Origin: Myotis daubentonii
Taxonomy: Eukaryota > Chordata > Mammalia > Chiroptera > Vespertilionidae
DNA length: 64,000 nt
NCBI RefSeq assembly: GCF_963259705.1
Contig: NC_081842.1
Location: 60,338,787 to 60,402,786, forward strand
Direction: 5' to 3'
A program made the translations under genes and the position numbers. The notes beneath the pieces were generated by a model, which did no database searches, was not told where the DNA came from, and worked only from the letters and a program-made list of their open reading frames with translations. Below are positions 11,441 to 22,049 of the stretch, in pieces; the stretch's first letter is position 1; the number at the start of each line of letters is the position of its first letter.

Positions 11441-13856
11441 TATTTATTTATTTATTTGTAAATAAATCTTTATTTATTGTTCAGATTATTACAGTTGTTC
11501 CTCGTCTCCCCCCCATAGCTCCTCTCCACCCAGTTCCCACCACACCCCATGCTCTTACTCCCCCACCACACTGTCCTTGTCCATAGGTGTAAGATTTTTG
11601 ACCAATCTCTTCCCGCACCCCCCACAACCCCTTCCCCCTGAGAATTGTCATTCTGCTCCCTTTCTATGTCCCTGATTGTATTACATTCACCAGTTTACTC
11701 TGTTCATCAGATTTTTTTATTCACTTGAGTTTTAGATTCACTTGATAGATATGTATTTGTTGTCACTTTGTTGTTCATAATTTTTTATCTTTACCTTTTT
11801 CTTCTTCTTCTTCCTTTTCTTAGAGAATACCCTTCAGCATTTCATATAATACTGGTTTGGTGGTGATGAACTCCTTTAGCTTTTTCTTATCCGTGAAGCT
11901 CTTTATCTGACCTTCAATTCTAAACGATAGCTTTGCTTGGTAGAGTAATCTTAGTTGTAAGTTCTTGCTATTCATCACTTTGAATATTTCTTGCCACTCC
12001 CTTCTGGCCTGCATAGTTTCTGTTGAGAAATCAGCTGACAGTCGTATGGGTACTTCCTTGTAGGTAACTGTTTTTCTTTTGCTGCTTTTAAGATTCTCTC
12101 TTTGTCTTTAGCCCTTGGCATTTTAATTATGATGTGTCTTGGTGTGGTCCTCTTTGGATTCCTTTTATTTGGGGTTCTCTGTGCTTCCTGGACTTGTAAG
12201 TCTATTTCTTTCACCAGGTAGGGGAAGTTTTCTGTCATCATTTCTTCAAATAGGTTTTCAATATCTTGCTCTCTCTCTTCTTCTGGCACCCCCATAATTC
12301 AGATGTTGGTATGCTTGAAGTTGTCCCAGAGGCTCCTTACACTATCTTGATATTTTTGGATTCTTTTTGCTTTTTGCTTTTCGGGTTGGGTGTTTTTTGC
12401 TTCTCCATATTTTAAATCTTTGACTTGATTCTTGGGATCCTCTTGTCTGCTGTTGGATCTCTGTATATTATTCCTCATTTCAGCCAGTGTATGCTCAATT
12501 TCTGCTTGGTCCTTTTTCATATCCTTGAGGGTCTCACTAAATTTCTCAGAGGTTTCTAGAAAATTCTTGAAAGACCTTATAACCGTGGTTTTGAACTCTA
12601 TATCCAGTATTTTGCTTTCATCCATTTATTTTATTTGTGACTTGTTTCTTTGTCTCCGCATTTTGGCTGCTTCCCTGTGTTTGTTTCTATGTACTGGGTA
12701 GCTGCTAAGTCTCCTTGAGTTGATAGAGTGGCCTTGTGTGGTAGGTGTCCTATAGGGCCCAATGTCTCAGCCTCCCCAGTCACCTGAGGTGGACGCTCTT
12801 GGTGTATTGCTTTGTAGGCTGTGTGCACAGTCTTGTTGTAGTTAACCCTTGATTGCTGTTGGAATCACTGGGAGGAATTGACCTCCAGGCCAACTGGCTG
12901 TGATGACCAGCTGTGTCTAAACTGGAAGATCTGTTGCACAGGAGACACCCTTATGTGACAGGACTTGCTTCAGTGGGGCTTTGGTGCTCACTGAATCTGC
13001 CCCTTGAGTATGTCTCTTATGGATGTGAAGAGTTGTAATCTGGTATGGTCACACTATGACCACTGGATACACTGGCTCTTGGATTTCCAAGGATGTGCAA
13101 GGTCAGCCACTGCCTGGGGCCACCAGCAGGAGCTACAGAGACATCTGCAGATTTCTCCTCTTAGTATGGGGTTTGGAAGTGCCCAGGTTAGGCCCAGCTA
13201 TGAAGCAAGGCAGGCGGCTGCTGCCAGGCCTTGGGCCTTGTTTTGGAAGCTCTGGGACTCTCTGACCCAGCTACAGTTTTACAGGTTTTAGGCAGAGAAA
13301 GACAGGCCATTCATATGCAAAAGCCACTGTGCACAGCTTGGGTGGGGTTGTAAATTGGGTGGGGCAGGTTCTCTGGGAATCACCAGGGCGGAGCAAACAG
13401 CAATGGCTGCCAGTCAGCCCTGCACCTGAGAGGTCCCTTGGTCTCGGTGTCCCGTGTCCTGCACCCCTTGTGCAGGAACAATGATCGCTATGAGTACCTC
13501 TGAGAGAAAGCCACCCTCACATTCCTGTCCCAATGCCAGACAGTCCAATTTTTCCCCGTATGTGTCTGGGTCCCCCAGAGTCTCGCTGGAACTGAAGTTC
13601 AGAGCAAGCAGGAGTTTGTATCTCCGTCCCGATTAAAAGAGCAGCACATCCAGGTGCCAGCACTTTCTACACCTCTGCACCTCTTACCAATCTCAATGCG
13701 CTTTCTTCACCTCTCTAGTTGTGGAATTTCCACTCAGCCAGCTTTCCCGTGGTTCTGGGTGGTCATTGTTCTGCCTTTTAGTTGTAATTTTGATGTGGCT
13801 GTGAGAGGCAGCAAGTATAGGTGTTTACCTATGCCACCATCTTGGTTCTCTGGATA
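11441..13856 (-). mobile_element. HAL1: HAL1 (half-LINE-1) element, near full length
   Basis: On minus the element starts near 13856 with an L1-type 5' UTR (ccaagatggtggcatagg), runs through about 1.2 kb of GC-rich UTR, then ORF1 at 12625-11820, then goes directly into an L1-type 3' UTR ending in an aacaataaa-like signal and an A/T-rich tail near 11445. There is no ORF2. An ORF1-only L1 derivative with its own UTRs is the definition of HAL1, a class known to have arisen repeatedly in mammals. It depends on L1 for reverse transcriptase. I could not fix a clean target-site duplication. Confidence 0.85.
11820..12625 (-). pseudogene. HAL1/L1 ORF1 protein, broken by frameshifts
   Basis: ORF1p is the RNA-binding chaperone of L1: a trimeric coiled coil, an RRM-like domain and a C-terminal domain. 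The N-terminal part (12625 to about 12299) begins MDESKILDIEFKTTVIRSF and contains a heptad-like coiled coil (LETSEKFSETLKDMKKDQAE). The RRM region (12295 to about 12040) begins MGVPEEEREQDIENLFEEM and includes TPRHIIIKM. The C-terminal domain (12014-11820) includes ARREWQEIFKVM and ends KPVLYEMLKGIL. A stop or shift near 12297 and a 1-base shift near 12045 break it. The order and spacing of domains are otherwise complete, so the copy is fairly recent but non-coding. Confidence 0.88.
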
Positions 13857-13857
13857 A

Positions 13858-14329
13858 TTGTCTTAAAGCCAAGACAAAACATTTAAAAACCCTAAGGTAT
13901 AATTTAGTATCTTTCTCTTTGATCCTTATTCCAATTGTATCAGTTAACCCTGAATTTTGGATTAATCAAAAGCCCCTATAGTTGGTTGATTCTCAGCATC
14001 TAGGTTTCCTTGGCACCAAGCCTCCTACTCAGCACAGGACATCTCATATAAAGCCATTTCTTTCTAGATTTATAAGATCATTAAAGGAAAGAACCTTGTT
14101 TTTGTCAAGCTCCCTCTTCTCAGAGTCTTTCTTTTTTTTTACTCCACAGAGCAGAAGAGAGAGAGGAGGCTTCAGGTGACATGAAGCCATAAATGCCACC
14201 CCCAAGAGTCTTGCTCCCCAATACTTTTGTACTTCACCTCCTTTTATTCTTCCCTAACCCTTCAATTTTTCTTACTTGGACTTTTACTGAATATGTATCC
14301 CATATCTTACCCCTTACTAAGTCACATCC
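13858..14329. other. Unassigned sequence
   Basis: No repeat or coding segment recognised. A T run lies at about 14132-14140. Confidence 0.45.
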
Positions 14330-14480
14330 ATTATCCAATTTGATTCTTGAAACCATCCTGGTAGGAGATAGAGGAGGTGTCCCATCCCCTGTTCATAGAT
14401 GAGGAATTTAAATTCAGAAATGACTTTCCAATATGTCACCACTAAGGAAAGTACAAAGTCAGAACTTGTGGCCACAAAAA
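14330..14480 (-). repeat. MIR SINE, antisense (fragment)
   Basis: Reverse-complement MIR core with phrases ttgattcttgaaaccatcctgg, agatgaggaatttaaattcag and aagtcagaacttgtggcc. Highly decayed. Confidence 0.55.
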
Positions 14481-14509
14481 AGTGCTCTTTCTTCTGCTTA
14501 TTGTATTAG

Positions 14510-15060
14510 CCAGGTTGCAGTGAGGAGACAGAATCTATACAATCATTTGAACAAAGCAAGTTTAATATAAAGAATTATTAATGGTAACAGAGAGTTAATT
14601 GCTAATGGATAAAGAGAACTCCAAAGGGAAGGCAGACATATGGAGTAGTCACTACTTCTTGGGCCGGGGCAGAGCACCTAAGGAAGCAATCCTGCCCCAA
14701 GGTGGAGGGCCAGACCTTGTTAGGGAGGATTGACTAGAGCCCACTGAATGGTGGGACGATTTGGGTGTTGCACACTGGGGCTGAAGGGCAGAAAACTCTG
14801 CTGGGGTCAGAGAGGACACCAGTGAGACTCCTGGGAAACTGCCGACTGGGGTGCCAGTGAAAGATGGCCTGTAAGTCAATGGACACAGGGCAGGAGCAAG
14901 AAGGAAAAGCACACCAGAACCAGGAAGAGGGGCCCCTGCCTGCTGCAGTGCCCTCTATTGGCAAGGATAATATTGCACGAGCTGGCAAATTTAAAATATT
15001 ACAGCATCCAGCTCCAGCACCACAAAGCTGGGCAAAGAGAACTGCATGAGGCGCTGGGAG
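14510..15060. repeat. Ancient interspersed repeat, family not assigned
   Basis: Begins ttgtattagccaggttgcag and contains caagtttaatataaagaatt, ccctctattggcaagg and ctccagcaccacaaagctgg. A related, also decayed, sequence appears to lie at 24190-24640. It looks like an old LTR- or DNA-type element, but I cannot name it. Confidence 0.4.
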
Positions 15061-15599
15061 ACAATGAACCGACAACTGGCTACACTTAGCAATCGAAGTG
15101 TGAGTGGTGTTTGATAAGAGAAGCAGACCTTTGAAAGGCAATTTGTAGATGCTCATTTCTTTGGAATTTGAGTAATGGAAGAAGATATTTCATTTTGCAT
15201 GATGACACCATGAAGTGTCATAAGAGGGTGAAGACCATGGGAATTATAGAATGGGTTAGCCCTGAGGGAGAGGTGGGGAGAGTGCGTGAGGAGGGATGCA
15301 CAGAGAGCTTTCAACTGTGCTCAAGCCGTAAGGGGGGCCCTGGGTGTTTGTTGCATTATTCTAGTCTATACCTCTTTGACTGTCTGAAATATTTCATGGC
15401 AAAGATAAATGTATACAATAATTAAGTATAAATACAAATTTTGGACACAATGAGACAAAGATTCAGAATTGCTTCTGAGAACTGGTTAATATTTTTTATC
15501 TCTTTCTTAATATCTTTTGTAATTTTTATTCCTGGGATTGCTCCTTAAAACTGTTTTATCTCAACGTTCTGTCCTGAGTCCTTTTTTCCACTTGCTCTC
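15061..15599. other. Unassigned; possible old L1 3' end at 15160-15425
   Basis: The segment ending near 15425 resembles old L1 3' ends by style only. Nothing else recognised. Confidence 0.3.
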
Positions 15600-16430
15600 C
15601 ACTTTCTCTGTGTGATTTTCAGCTCATTCCAGGACTTCCTTCTTACATGAATAATACCCAAATGTTATATTTCTCACCTGGATTGGGTCCGAGCTAGAGC
15701 CTGTTCACTAAACATCTCAGTTTGGACGGGTCCCAGGTACCTGAAATTACGTGTGTCCAGGCTGAACTCTTTCCACTACATCTGCCCCTCTTTTGTCTTC
15801 TACATTGGCAGCTCATTCCAGGACTTCCTTCTTACATGAATAATACCCAAATGTTATATTTCTCACCTGGATTGGGTCCGAGCTAGAGCCTGTTTCTGGA
15901 ACATCTCAGTTTGGACGGGTCCCAGGTACCTGAAATTACGTGTGTCCAGGCTGAACTCTTTCCACTACATCTGCCCCTCTTTTGTCTTCTACATTGGCAG
16001 CTAGCATCACTGTCTACTTAATTGCTCAAACAAGAAATCCAGGCACTGTCCTTAATGGTTCTCTCATTCTCCAAATCCAATCCCCAAGTTCTATCAAGTT
16101 CACTTTTTAGTGTTTCTTAAATTGATTTGTTTTCTTTATTCATACTATGCATTTTCTGGCTGTGACCACCACAAGCCCTCACCTAGGTCACCCACACTGC
16201 TCCCTCTGCCTTCTTCCTGCTCTCCTCACACCCAGTATCGACACTAGAGTCAGACAAAACCAGATTATGGGGCCGGGTGATCTGGACACTACCTGGGATG
16301 CTTCTTTAAAATACTCATTTGCATTATATTTATCAATTTTGTCTAGAAGTGAGATCACAAATACATGGACTTCTCACTGTCACCCCTCCTCCTATGCTCA
16401 TGGTAGATATCACTAATGGATTACTACATT
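15600..16430 (+). repeat. LINE-2 fragment, sense, internally duplicated
   Basis: Reads like the L2 region upstream of its usual 3' end: gttgctcaaac...aatccaggcactgtcctt and atccaatccccaag, continuing toward 16430. The left part contains the 189-bp tandem duplication. No coding potential remains. Confidence 0.6.
15620..15997. repeat. 189-bp tandem duplication, two copies
   Basis: Copy 1 is 15620-15808 and copy 2 is 15809-15997, both starting cagctcattccaggactt. They differ visibly only at one short patch (gttcactaaac versus gtttctggaac), about 97% identical. The short phrase gcagct follows copy 2, marking the slip or unequal-exchange junction. Much younger than the L2 it lies in. Confidence 0.95.
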
Positions 16431-16484
16431 TCCCCCCCTCTTCTGAGGTCTGATTAGAATTCTTCTCAACACAGTCCTCTAAAC

Positions 16485-16676
16485 CAGTTGTTCTTAAACA
16501 CTGGTGTGCATCAGAAGCACCTGGAGGACCTTTTAAAAACAGAGATTATCTCAGAGTTTCTGATGTAGTAGATCTAAGGGAAGGACCAATAATTTGCATT
16601 TCTAACAAATTCCTAGGTAACGCTAATGTTGTTGTTGGGGGGGGGGAGGGGGGGGACCATACTCTGAGAAACCCTG
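16485..16676 (+). mobile_element. MER5-type hAT MITE, decayed
   Basis: Ends cagttgttcttaaacact and ...ctctgagaaaccctg are degenerate inverted repeats. Internal phrases catcagaagcacctggagg and tttgcatttctaacaaattc match MER5A. A G-rich run at 16636-16655 is a later expansion. Confidence 0.75.
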
Positions 16677-17578
16677 TTTCTGTCACTTACTACCATAACC
16701 AAACGTTGGCTCATAAGATGGAACCTATTTGCTACCTCTTAGTAGGATACTTTATTTCCATGGGTCTTCAGAAAACAGATAAGAACCCTTAACAATTCCT
16801 TTCACAGGTACCCTATAAACACTCTCCTCCCTCTAGTTTCTCCTTCCAAGATGCTTCTGCTCAGTATCATGTATTTTCCATCACAGATCCTTTGTCTTGG
16901 ACTTAGTTCCACCTTTTTGAACTGTGCCTTTAAACCTAAAGTGATGAATTATCAAGTTGATTTTCAATCTCACCTTTGATCAGAAGAAAGCAAGTAAATA
17001 GGGTTCTGTTTACTTTAGAAAATAATTTGGATGGGAATCACAAGGTTCCTTAATGGAGAGAGTGAGGGGGACAGTACAAACAGGATCTGTATTGACTAAG
17101 AAATGTTTTGCTGGACTTTGCTTCTGTCTTATCAAGCATTCAATGTGGGAAACAACTTAAATGGTTAAAACTTAGACTACTAAATGTGTCACTCTTGGGT
17201 GGGGGAAGGAAATGAGGGGGAACACTTGAAGTGAGAAGGGAATACTAAAGAAGCAATTAATGTCTTCTCTCTAATAAGCTGCAAATAGATAGTTGAAGGC
17301 TTTTAACACTGCTCTCAAGCACAGATGTGCCTTGAGTATACACCCACACTGATGCATGTTCACAAAGACTGATTTTTTTCTTAAAAAAAAAAAGCTATAA
17401 GCTATATCCAACACACAGTTAAACACAGGACTAATACCTACTGAGTGCCCATTTTGTGTCAGATTGCTAAATAGACACAATTCAACTTTAGGCCAGACAT
17501 TAATGATAAGCAATCTCTTAAACTGATGTAAACATCTATTGAATACAATTTAAAAATCACTACAGTGTTATAATTTAA
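16677..17578. other. Unassigned sequence
   Basis: No repeat or coding segment recognised. Confidence 0.45.
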
Positions 17579-17779
17579 CTAGTGTCCTGGTGCACAGATT
17601 TGTGCACATTGAAAGGGAATTAATTAGAAGAATTAATATTTTAATATCGCTATTTGCCCTTTCTCTGTAATAGAAGTGTCAACCAAATTCATGATTGACA
17701 ATGAGAGATTGAAACACATGCATGCGATTGACGCCAGCAAGAGCTTTATATGTATCACACATGCGCAAGTCAACTTAGC

Positions 17780-17832
<53 letters not shown>
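17579..17832 (-). mobile_element. Short HeliBat-related Helitron
   Basis: The 3' end on plus is ctagtgtcctggtgcac, with a hairpin gtgcacagatttgtgcac. The body reads ttaatatcgctatttgccc and ctctgtaatagaagtgtc. The 5' end on minus is tataaaaggctaagttgac, with its TA-rich start expanded to a (TA)n at 17784-17832. The same building blocks occur in the element at 59752-60289, of which this looks like a short deletion form. Confidence 0.85.
17784..17832. repeat. (TA)n microsatellite at a Helitron 5' end
   Basis: About 24 TA units grown from the natural TATATA of the Helitron 5' terminus. Confidence 0.95.
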
Positions 17833-17835
<3 letters not shown>

Positions 17836-18480
17836 AAACTTGCTTAATTAGACCTGCTTTTTGATTTAGTTAAACTTTTTCCAGCCCAGTGAAGCACCCC
17901 AACTTCTCTTTCAGGTGATTGTCAGCAACACAGCAATAAATATCAACACGAAGCAGATTATTATTGTAGATCACGCAGGGAGAACAAAGGGTAAAATATT
18001 TAACTGCAGCAGTGTTTGACTATATTCTGCACAGTGAGAAAACCTGAAGTCATTTTCAAGGTCCATCATTTCTTACTTCTTTTCAGTCAGGTCAAGTTTC
18101 TAAACTTCCTAAATCTCTGTTGTCTTGCTAATGAAAAGAAAATAGGATTCTACTGAGTCTCCTATGTACCTACTCCAGGATTTCTGTGAGGATCAAATGA
18201 GATAAGGCACAGGAAAACAATTCACAAACATTTGGTTAAACTGTAAAATGCTTGCACCTGGCTATAAAGCAAGTCGGGTTCCTAGGCTGAAGAAACTCCA
18301 AGGAGGCTAGTTGCTAGGAAGAGGAAGCCAGGCATTGCTATGTGATTTCATTACCTGGTGCCCACAGCGACTGTTTCCGGGCTGGGCTGTGGGATGCATT
18401 TGGTGCCATGGGGTCTTGGAAGCATTACCTGCAATTTGGTGGGGTGTCTCTCTGGAGTGGTGGCGGGGCCTGTGTCCCAC
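17833..18480. other. Mostly unassigned; MIR-like at about 18050-18235
   Basis: The stretch with aaacttcctaaatctctg and ttctgtgaggatcaaatgag resembles a sense MIR. The right end (from roughly 18350) becomes GC-rich and may already belong to the Helitron ending at 18640. Confidence 0.4.
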
Positions 18481-18640
18481 TTGGGAGAAGCCAAGTGTTT
18501 GTTGGCACCAGGTCCGTGGTGCTGTTTATTTTTAAATAGCCAGTGTGCATCATGGCAGCTCCTGCGTTGAGCGTCTGCCCCCTGGTGGTCAGTGTGCATC
18601 ATAGCTGCCAGTCAGACAGACATTTAGCCTTTTATATATA
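18481..18640 (-). mobile_element. HeliBat 5' part, abutting the next Helitron
   Basis: The Helitron 5' region on minus: tatataaaaggctaaatg at the right edge, preceded by the arm tctgccccctggtggtca (18574-18591). The second palindrome arm and the left (3', CTAG) end are not found, so it is incomplete or its 3' side is unrecognised. Its right edge meets the CTAG of the neighbour at 18641 with no intervening sequence. Confidence 0.7.
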
Positions 18641-18700
18641 CTAGTGGCCCAGTGCATGAAATTTGTGCATATTAAAAGGGAATTAATTAGAGGAATTATT

Positions 18701-18917
18701 ATTTTTTTATATTTTATTGATTTTTTACAGAGAGGAAGGGAGAGGGATAAAGAGTTAGAAACATCAATGAGAGAGAAACTTCAATCAGCTGCCTCCTGCA
18801 CACCCCCTACTGGAGATGTGCCCGCAACCAAGGTACTTGCCCTTGACGGAATTGATCCTGGGACCCTTCAGTCTTCAGGCCAACGCTCTATCAACTGAGC
18901 CAAACCAGTTAGGGCAG
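18701..18917 (-). repeat. Ves SINE inserted in a Helitron
   Basis: Antisense Ves with tail, GA body and tRNA-like head ending gccaaaccagttagggc. The duplication agaggaattatt at 18689-18700 and 18918-18929 is Helitron sequence, which proves insertion into a pre-existing Helitron. Confidence 0.95.
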
Positions 18918-19451
18918 AGAGGAATTATTTTAATATTGCTACTTGCCCTTTCTCTATAATAGAAGTGTCTGGCTGGCCCCGCCCCCATTGGGCAACACCA
19001 AGACCCAGCCGGTCCCACCCCCATCAAGCCCCGCTGGGCAGGGGACACAGCCTCCCGTTCTGGCTCCAGGGCAGGGGATGCAGCCTCAGGTCCCCTGGCC
19101 CTGGCTCGTGCCATGCAGCCTCACCCAGACCCTCTGTGCTGCAGGACCTCAGACGCACTGTGCTGCGGGACCCATCAATGTACCTCCTGGTGACCGGTCA
19201 TTTGGTCATTATGGATGAAAATAAAGTCATGCATTTAAGCATGCACATTCATTTTCAATGCCTGATTTGTCTATGTCCTCTAAATTGTAAAATAAATAAA
19301 ATCTTCAGCCAGATAACATCATAATGCCAAATTCTTTATATAATGACACATACCATTCTCTCCACTCAGTATGCTCCATTTGAATGGATTAAATGTATGT
19401 AACTCATATGAAAGGTACTGCGGCTTGCTCTTAATAGAGAAAGCATTAGCT

Positions 19452-19643
19452 CAGGGATCCTCAAACTACGGCCCGCAGGCCACATGTGGCCCACCGAAAC
19501 ATTTGTTTTTTTTACTTCAAAATAAGATATGTGCAGTGTGCATAGGAATTTGTTCATAGTTTTTTTTTAAACTGTAGTCCGGCCCTCCAATGGTCTGAGG
19601 GACAGTGAACTGGCCCCCTGTTTAAAACGTTTGAGAACCCCTG
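19452..19643. mobile_element. Non-autonomous hAT element (192 bp)
   Basis: The left end cagggatcctcaaacta and right end tttgagaacccctg are inverted repeats. The body has acggcccgcaggccac and gtccggccctccaatgg. A perfect 8-bp target-site duplication, cattagct, lies at 19444-19451 and 19644-19651. No transposase. Confidence 0.95.
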
Positions 19644-19659
19644 CATTAGCTCATTACCT

Positions 19660-20740
19660 AACGCCATAAAGTGGTTTAAATGGCATATACTGACTTGAAG
19701 AACAGAAGAAAAAATAACAAAACAAAACAAAACAAACAAACAAAAAACAATGTTCAGTGCTGTGGACTGCAGAATCCTCTCCCTTCCCTTTGTTTCTTTC
19801 TGCTTTTCCCATGAACCTATTTGTGCTCTGCCTCAAAGTCAACACAGAAGACAAAATCAGATGCTGTAATATGCATTTTATAGTGCCATTTGAGTACAAA
19901 CAGGTGTTTTTCAATCTTTACTATTTTTTAATCAATGCAGCTCAAACTTGCTCCCAATGTTCCAGGAGCCAGGCCAACGTGGCTGTGCAGACACACCTTT
20001 GCTAGGTGCTGTCAGGCTTCAGGGCTGGGGCAGGGAACAAGCCAGGTGTTGCTGGAAATGAATCAGCTCTCCTCTCTACATAGCAGGAGTCTTTTCATTA
20101 TAAAATGCAAAGCAGCAGCCATTTTCCATTACCCCCATGCCCAACCCTCCTCGCCCAGGGGTATAGGAAGGGGCTGGGAGGATATTTACTCTCAGCTCTT
20201 TGATTTCTCGTATTTAACGGAGCCCAGTGACAGCTGCTTCTTTGAGTGCAATGCCAGCTGGCTCAGGGCTAGCTGCACCTGGAAGGCAAGCAGCAGAGCT
20301 GACCAGGGGGGCTTTAACCAAGCCCGAGAGCACAGGTCACAGCAACCTCAGCAGGCGGGCTGCTCCTAAAAACTCTAGACCCCTCCCAGGTCTGCACTGC
20401 AGCTCCCTTCTCTCCCCCTTTCACCCACAGGTGCAACCGTGGTTGTGTGCCCAAGGCTTGGTGTGCAGATGCCGGGGTTGCAGGTTCAAGACACTCCGCC
20501 TCCTCCTGGCACTTTGAGCCATAAGCACCAGCAGTGACCTTTCCACTTGGTCTTGGTCTTTGGTCACTGCTGAGATTTTCTGGATTCTCTAGGCCAGGGA
20601 CAGCCAGGACCTTTGCCTCTGACCAACACCCTGCCTGCAGCCTGCCTGGGGTACCCCCAGCCCCGGGAAAGCATGGGGGTGTGGCTGACCTAAGTGAGGG
20701 GCTGTGGGGTGTTGAGGGGGTTGGCTAGCCACCCCATCCT
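19660..20740. other. Helitron-flanked segment of unknown origin
   Basis: Changes from AT-rich (to about 20100) to GC-rich (20110-20760). It holds an A-rich run near 19710-19750, a TATA-like cattataaaatgcaaag near 20097 and an open frame of 144 codons at 19935-20369 without any known domain. No introns or exons can be assigned. It could be captured promoter-proximal sequence or plain host DNA. Confidence 0.35.
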
Positions 20741-20862
20741 CAATTGCGGTGGGAGAGGCTGATCAAGGGTGGGACCGGGGGAGGGGCTGGGCAGGGCAGC
20801 CATCTTGTGATGGCATTATGGCATGAGAGTCAATTTGCATATTGCTTCTTTATTTTATATAG

Positions 20863-20952
20863 ATAGAAATGGAGATAGAGATAGAGATAGAGATAGATAG
20901 AGATAGAGATAGAGATAGAGATAGAGATAGAGATAGAGATAGAGATAGAGAT
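20863..20952. repeat. (GATAGA)n microsatellite beside a Helitron 5' end
   Basis: About 14 units of agatag/gatagaga starting at the TCTAT terminus of the Helitron (minus strand). Confidence 0.9.
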
Positions 20953-21007
20953 ATACTTGAGTAGCCAAATCTCACACAGGGTGTAATGCAAAGATGAGTT
21001 GATAGCA

Positions 21008-21335
21008 TTCAACAAATATCTATTGAGTACCGAGTTGATAAATATCAGTGCACAAGGCAAAAAAAAAAAATATCCTCCCATTATGGAGCTTATATTCAAA
21101 CTTGGGGAGACAAACAATAAGCAAGAAATGTACTAAACAAATTGCATGGTATGATAGCAGGTGATGGGTGAAATGGAGTAAAGAAAACAAACAAAAAAGC
21201 AGGGCATGATAGATCAGGAGTTCTGGGGATTCAGAGTGAGTTGCAGTTTTAAATAGGTCAGGGGTAGATCTCTGTGAGAGCACAACATGCGGGCCAAGGT
21301 TTGAAGGAGGAGCTCCAGCATTGGTAACCTCCTCA
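21008..21335 (-). repeat. LINE-2, antisense, decayed
   Basis: Clear reverse-complement L2 3' end: attcaacaaatatctattga, then attatggagcttatattc and aaacttggggagacaaac, then gatgggtgaaatggag. An A run at 21059-21070 is a later expansion. Confidence 0.75.
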
Positions 21336-21623
21336 GGTAACTTCTCCTTTCTCTGCATTTTGTATGGTATGCCTGGCTAACTTTACTGATGGTACCAGTG
21401 AGTCTCTGCTGGCACAGAATGCATGTGGGTTCACCATAGATCTCTGGACAGGAGGACAGGACAGATGATTTAAACACTTACAAGTTCCAGGAAGAAACAT
21501 GTATGGTGTTTGTCTATGTGAAGCACTTTTTACTTCCCCATCCAGACCTTTAGGCTGCGAGCTACTGTTTCTTTAAAATGTTGACTTTTGCTGAGTTGAT
21601 ATATTCTTTGCATTTTATTATTA

Positions 21624-21943
21624 TCCTATATACAAAAACCCTAATATGCAAATTGACTGAATCGCAGAATGACCAGTTGCTATGACATGCACTGACCAAC
21701 AGGGGGAAGACACTCAATGCATGAGCTGCCCACTGGTGGTCAGTGCGCACCCACAGGGGGAGTGCTGCTCAGCCAGAAGCCCAGCTCATGGCCAGTGAGA
21801 ACAGTGGCGATGGCAGGAGCCTCTCCCACCTCCACTGCAGGCAGGTGGTAAGGAGCGAGGGGTCCCAGACTGTGAGAGGGCACAGGCCAGGCTGAGGGAC
21901 ACCCCCTGCCCTGTGCAGAAAATTTTGTTCACCGGGCCTCTAG
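21624..21943 (+). mobile_element. Complete HeliBat-type Helitron (320 bp)
   Basis: The 5' end TCCTATATAC follows a host A, and the 3' end gggcctctag precedes a host T: exact A^T insertion without duplication. Near the 5' end is the family palindrome, degraded in its left arm (tgaccaacagggggaag, 21693-21709) and better in the right (gcccactggtggtca). A hairpin and the CTAG close the 3' end. No protein coded. Confidence 0.93.
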
Positions 21944-21974
21944 TAAATAATAAAAGCAAGAGTTAAATTATTGG

Positions 21975-22049
21975 GTATCAAGCTAAATATCAAGCTCATC
22001 ACTCTATACATTATCTCATTTAATTCTCCCAATAATTTCATGAGGTAAG
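21975..22049 (-). repeat. MIR SINE, left half
   Basis: Antisense MIR phrases tcatttaattctcccaata and catgaggtaag, broken at 22050 by MER44A. The other half resumes at 23769. Confidence 0.75.

Larger units (their letters stand above)
18641..20863 (-). mobile_element. Candidate large Helitron with unusual internal sequence
   Basis: The left edge is a clear HeliBat 3' end (ctagtggcccagtgcatg plus hairpin, then aagggaattaattag and a body shared with 17579-17832). The right edge is a clear 5' end in the same orientation (gccatcttgtg, caatttgcatattgc, then ttatatagata). The 2.2 kb between holds a Ves SINE, a hAT and about 1.5 kb of sequence seen nowhere else here. It may be one Helitron that picked up host sequence, or two broken Helitrons with host DNA between. 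The ends are sure; the unity is not. Confidence 0.5.

Noticed and set aside
14510..15060. Possible LTR of an endogenous retrovirus
   Set aside because: No paired LTR, primer-binding site or gag/pol-like frame nearby. Listed only as an unassigned old repeat.
15620..15997. Possible CRISPR-like direct repeats
   Set aside because: There are only two long adjacent copies without spacers, in a eukaryotic genome. It is a tandem duplication.
19935..20517. Possible coding exons in the GC-rich segment
   Set aside because: Frames of 144 and 96 codons overlap in different phases, with no known domain and no convincing splice pattern.
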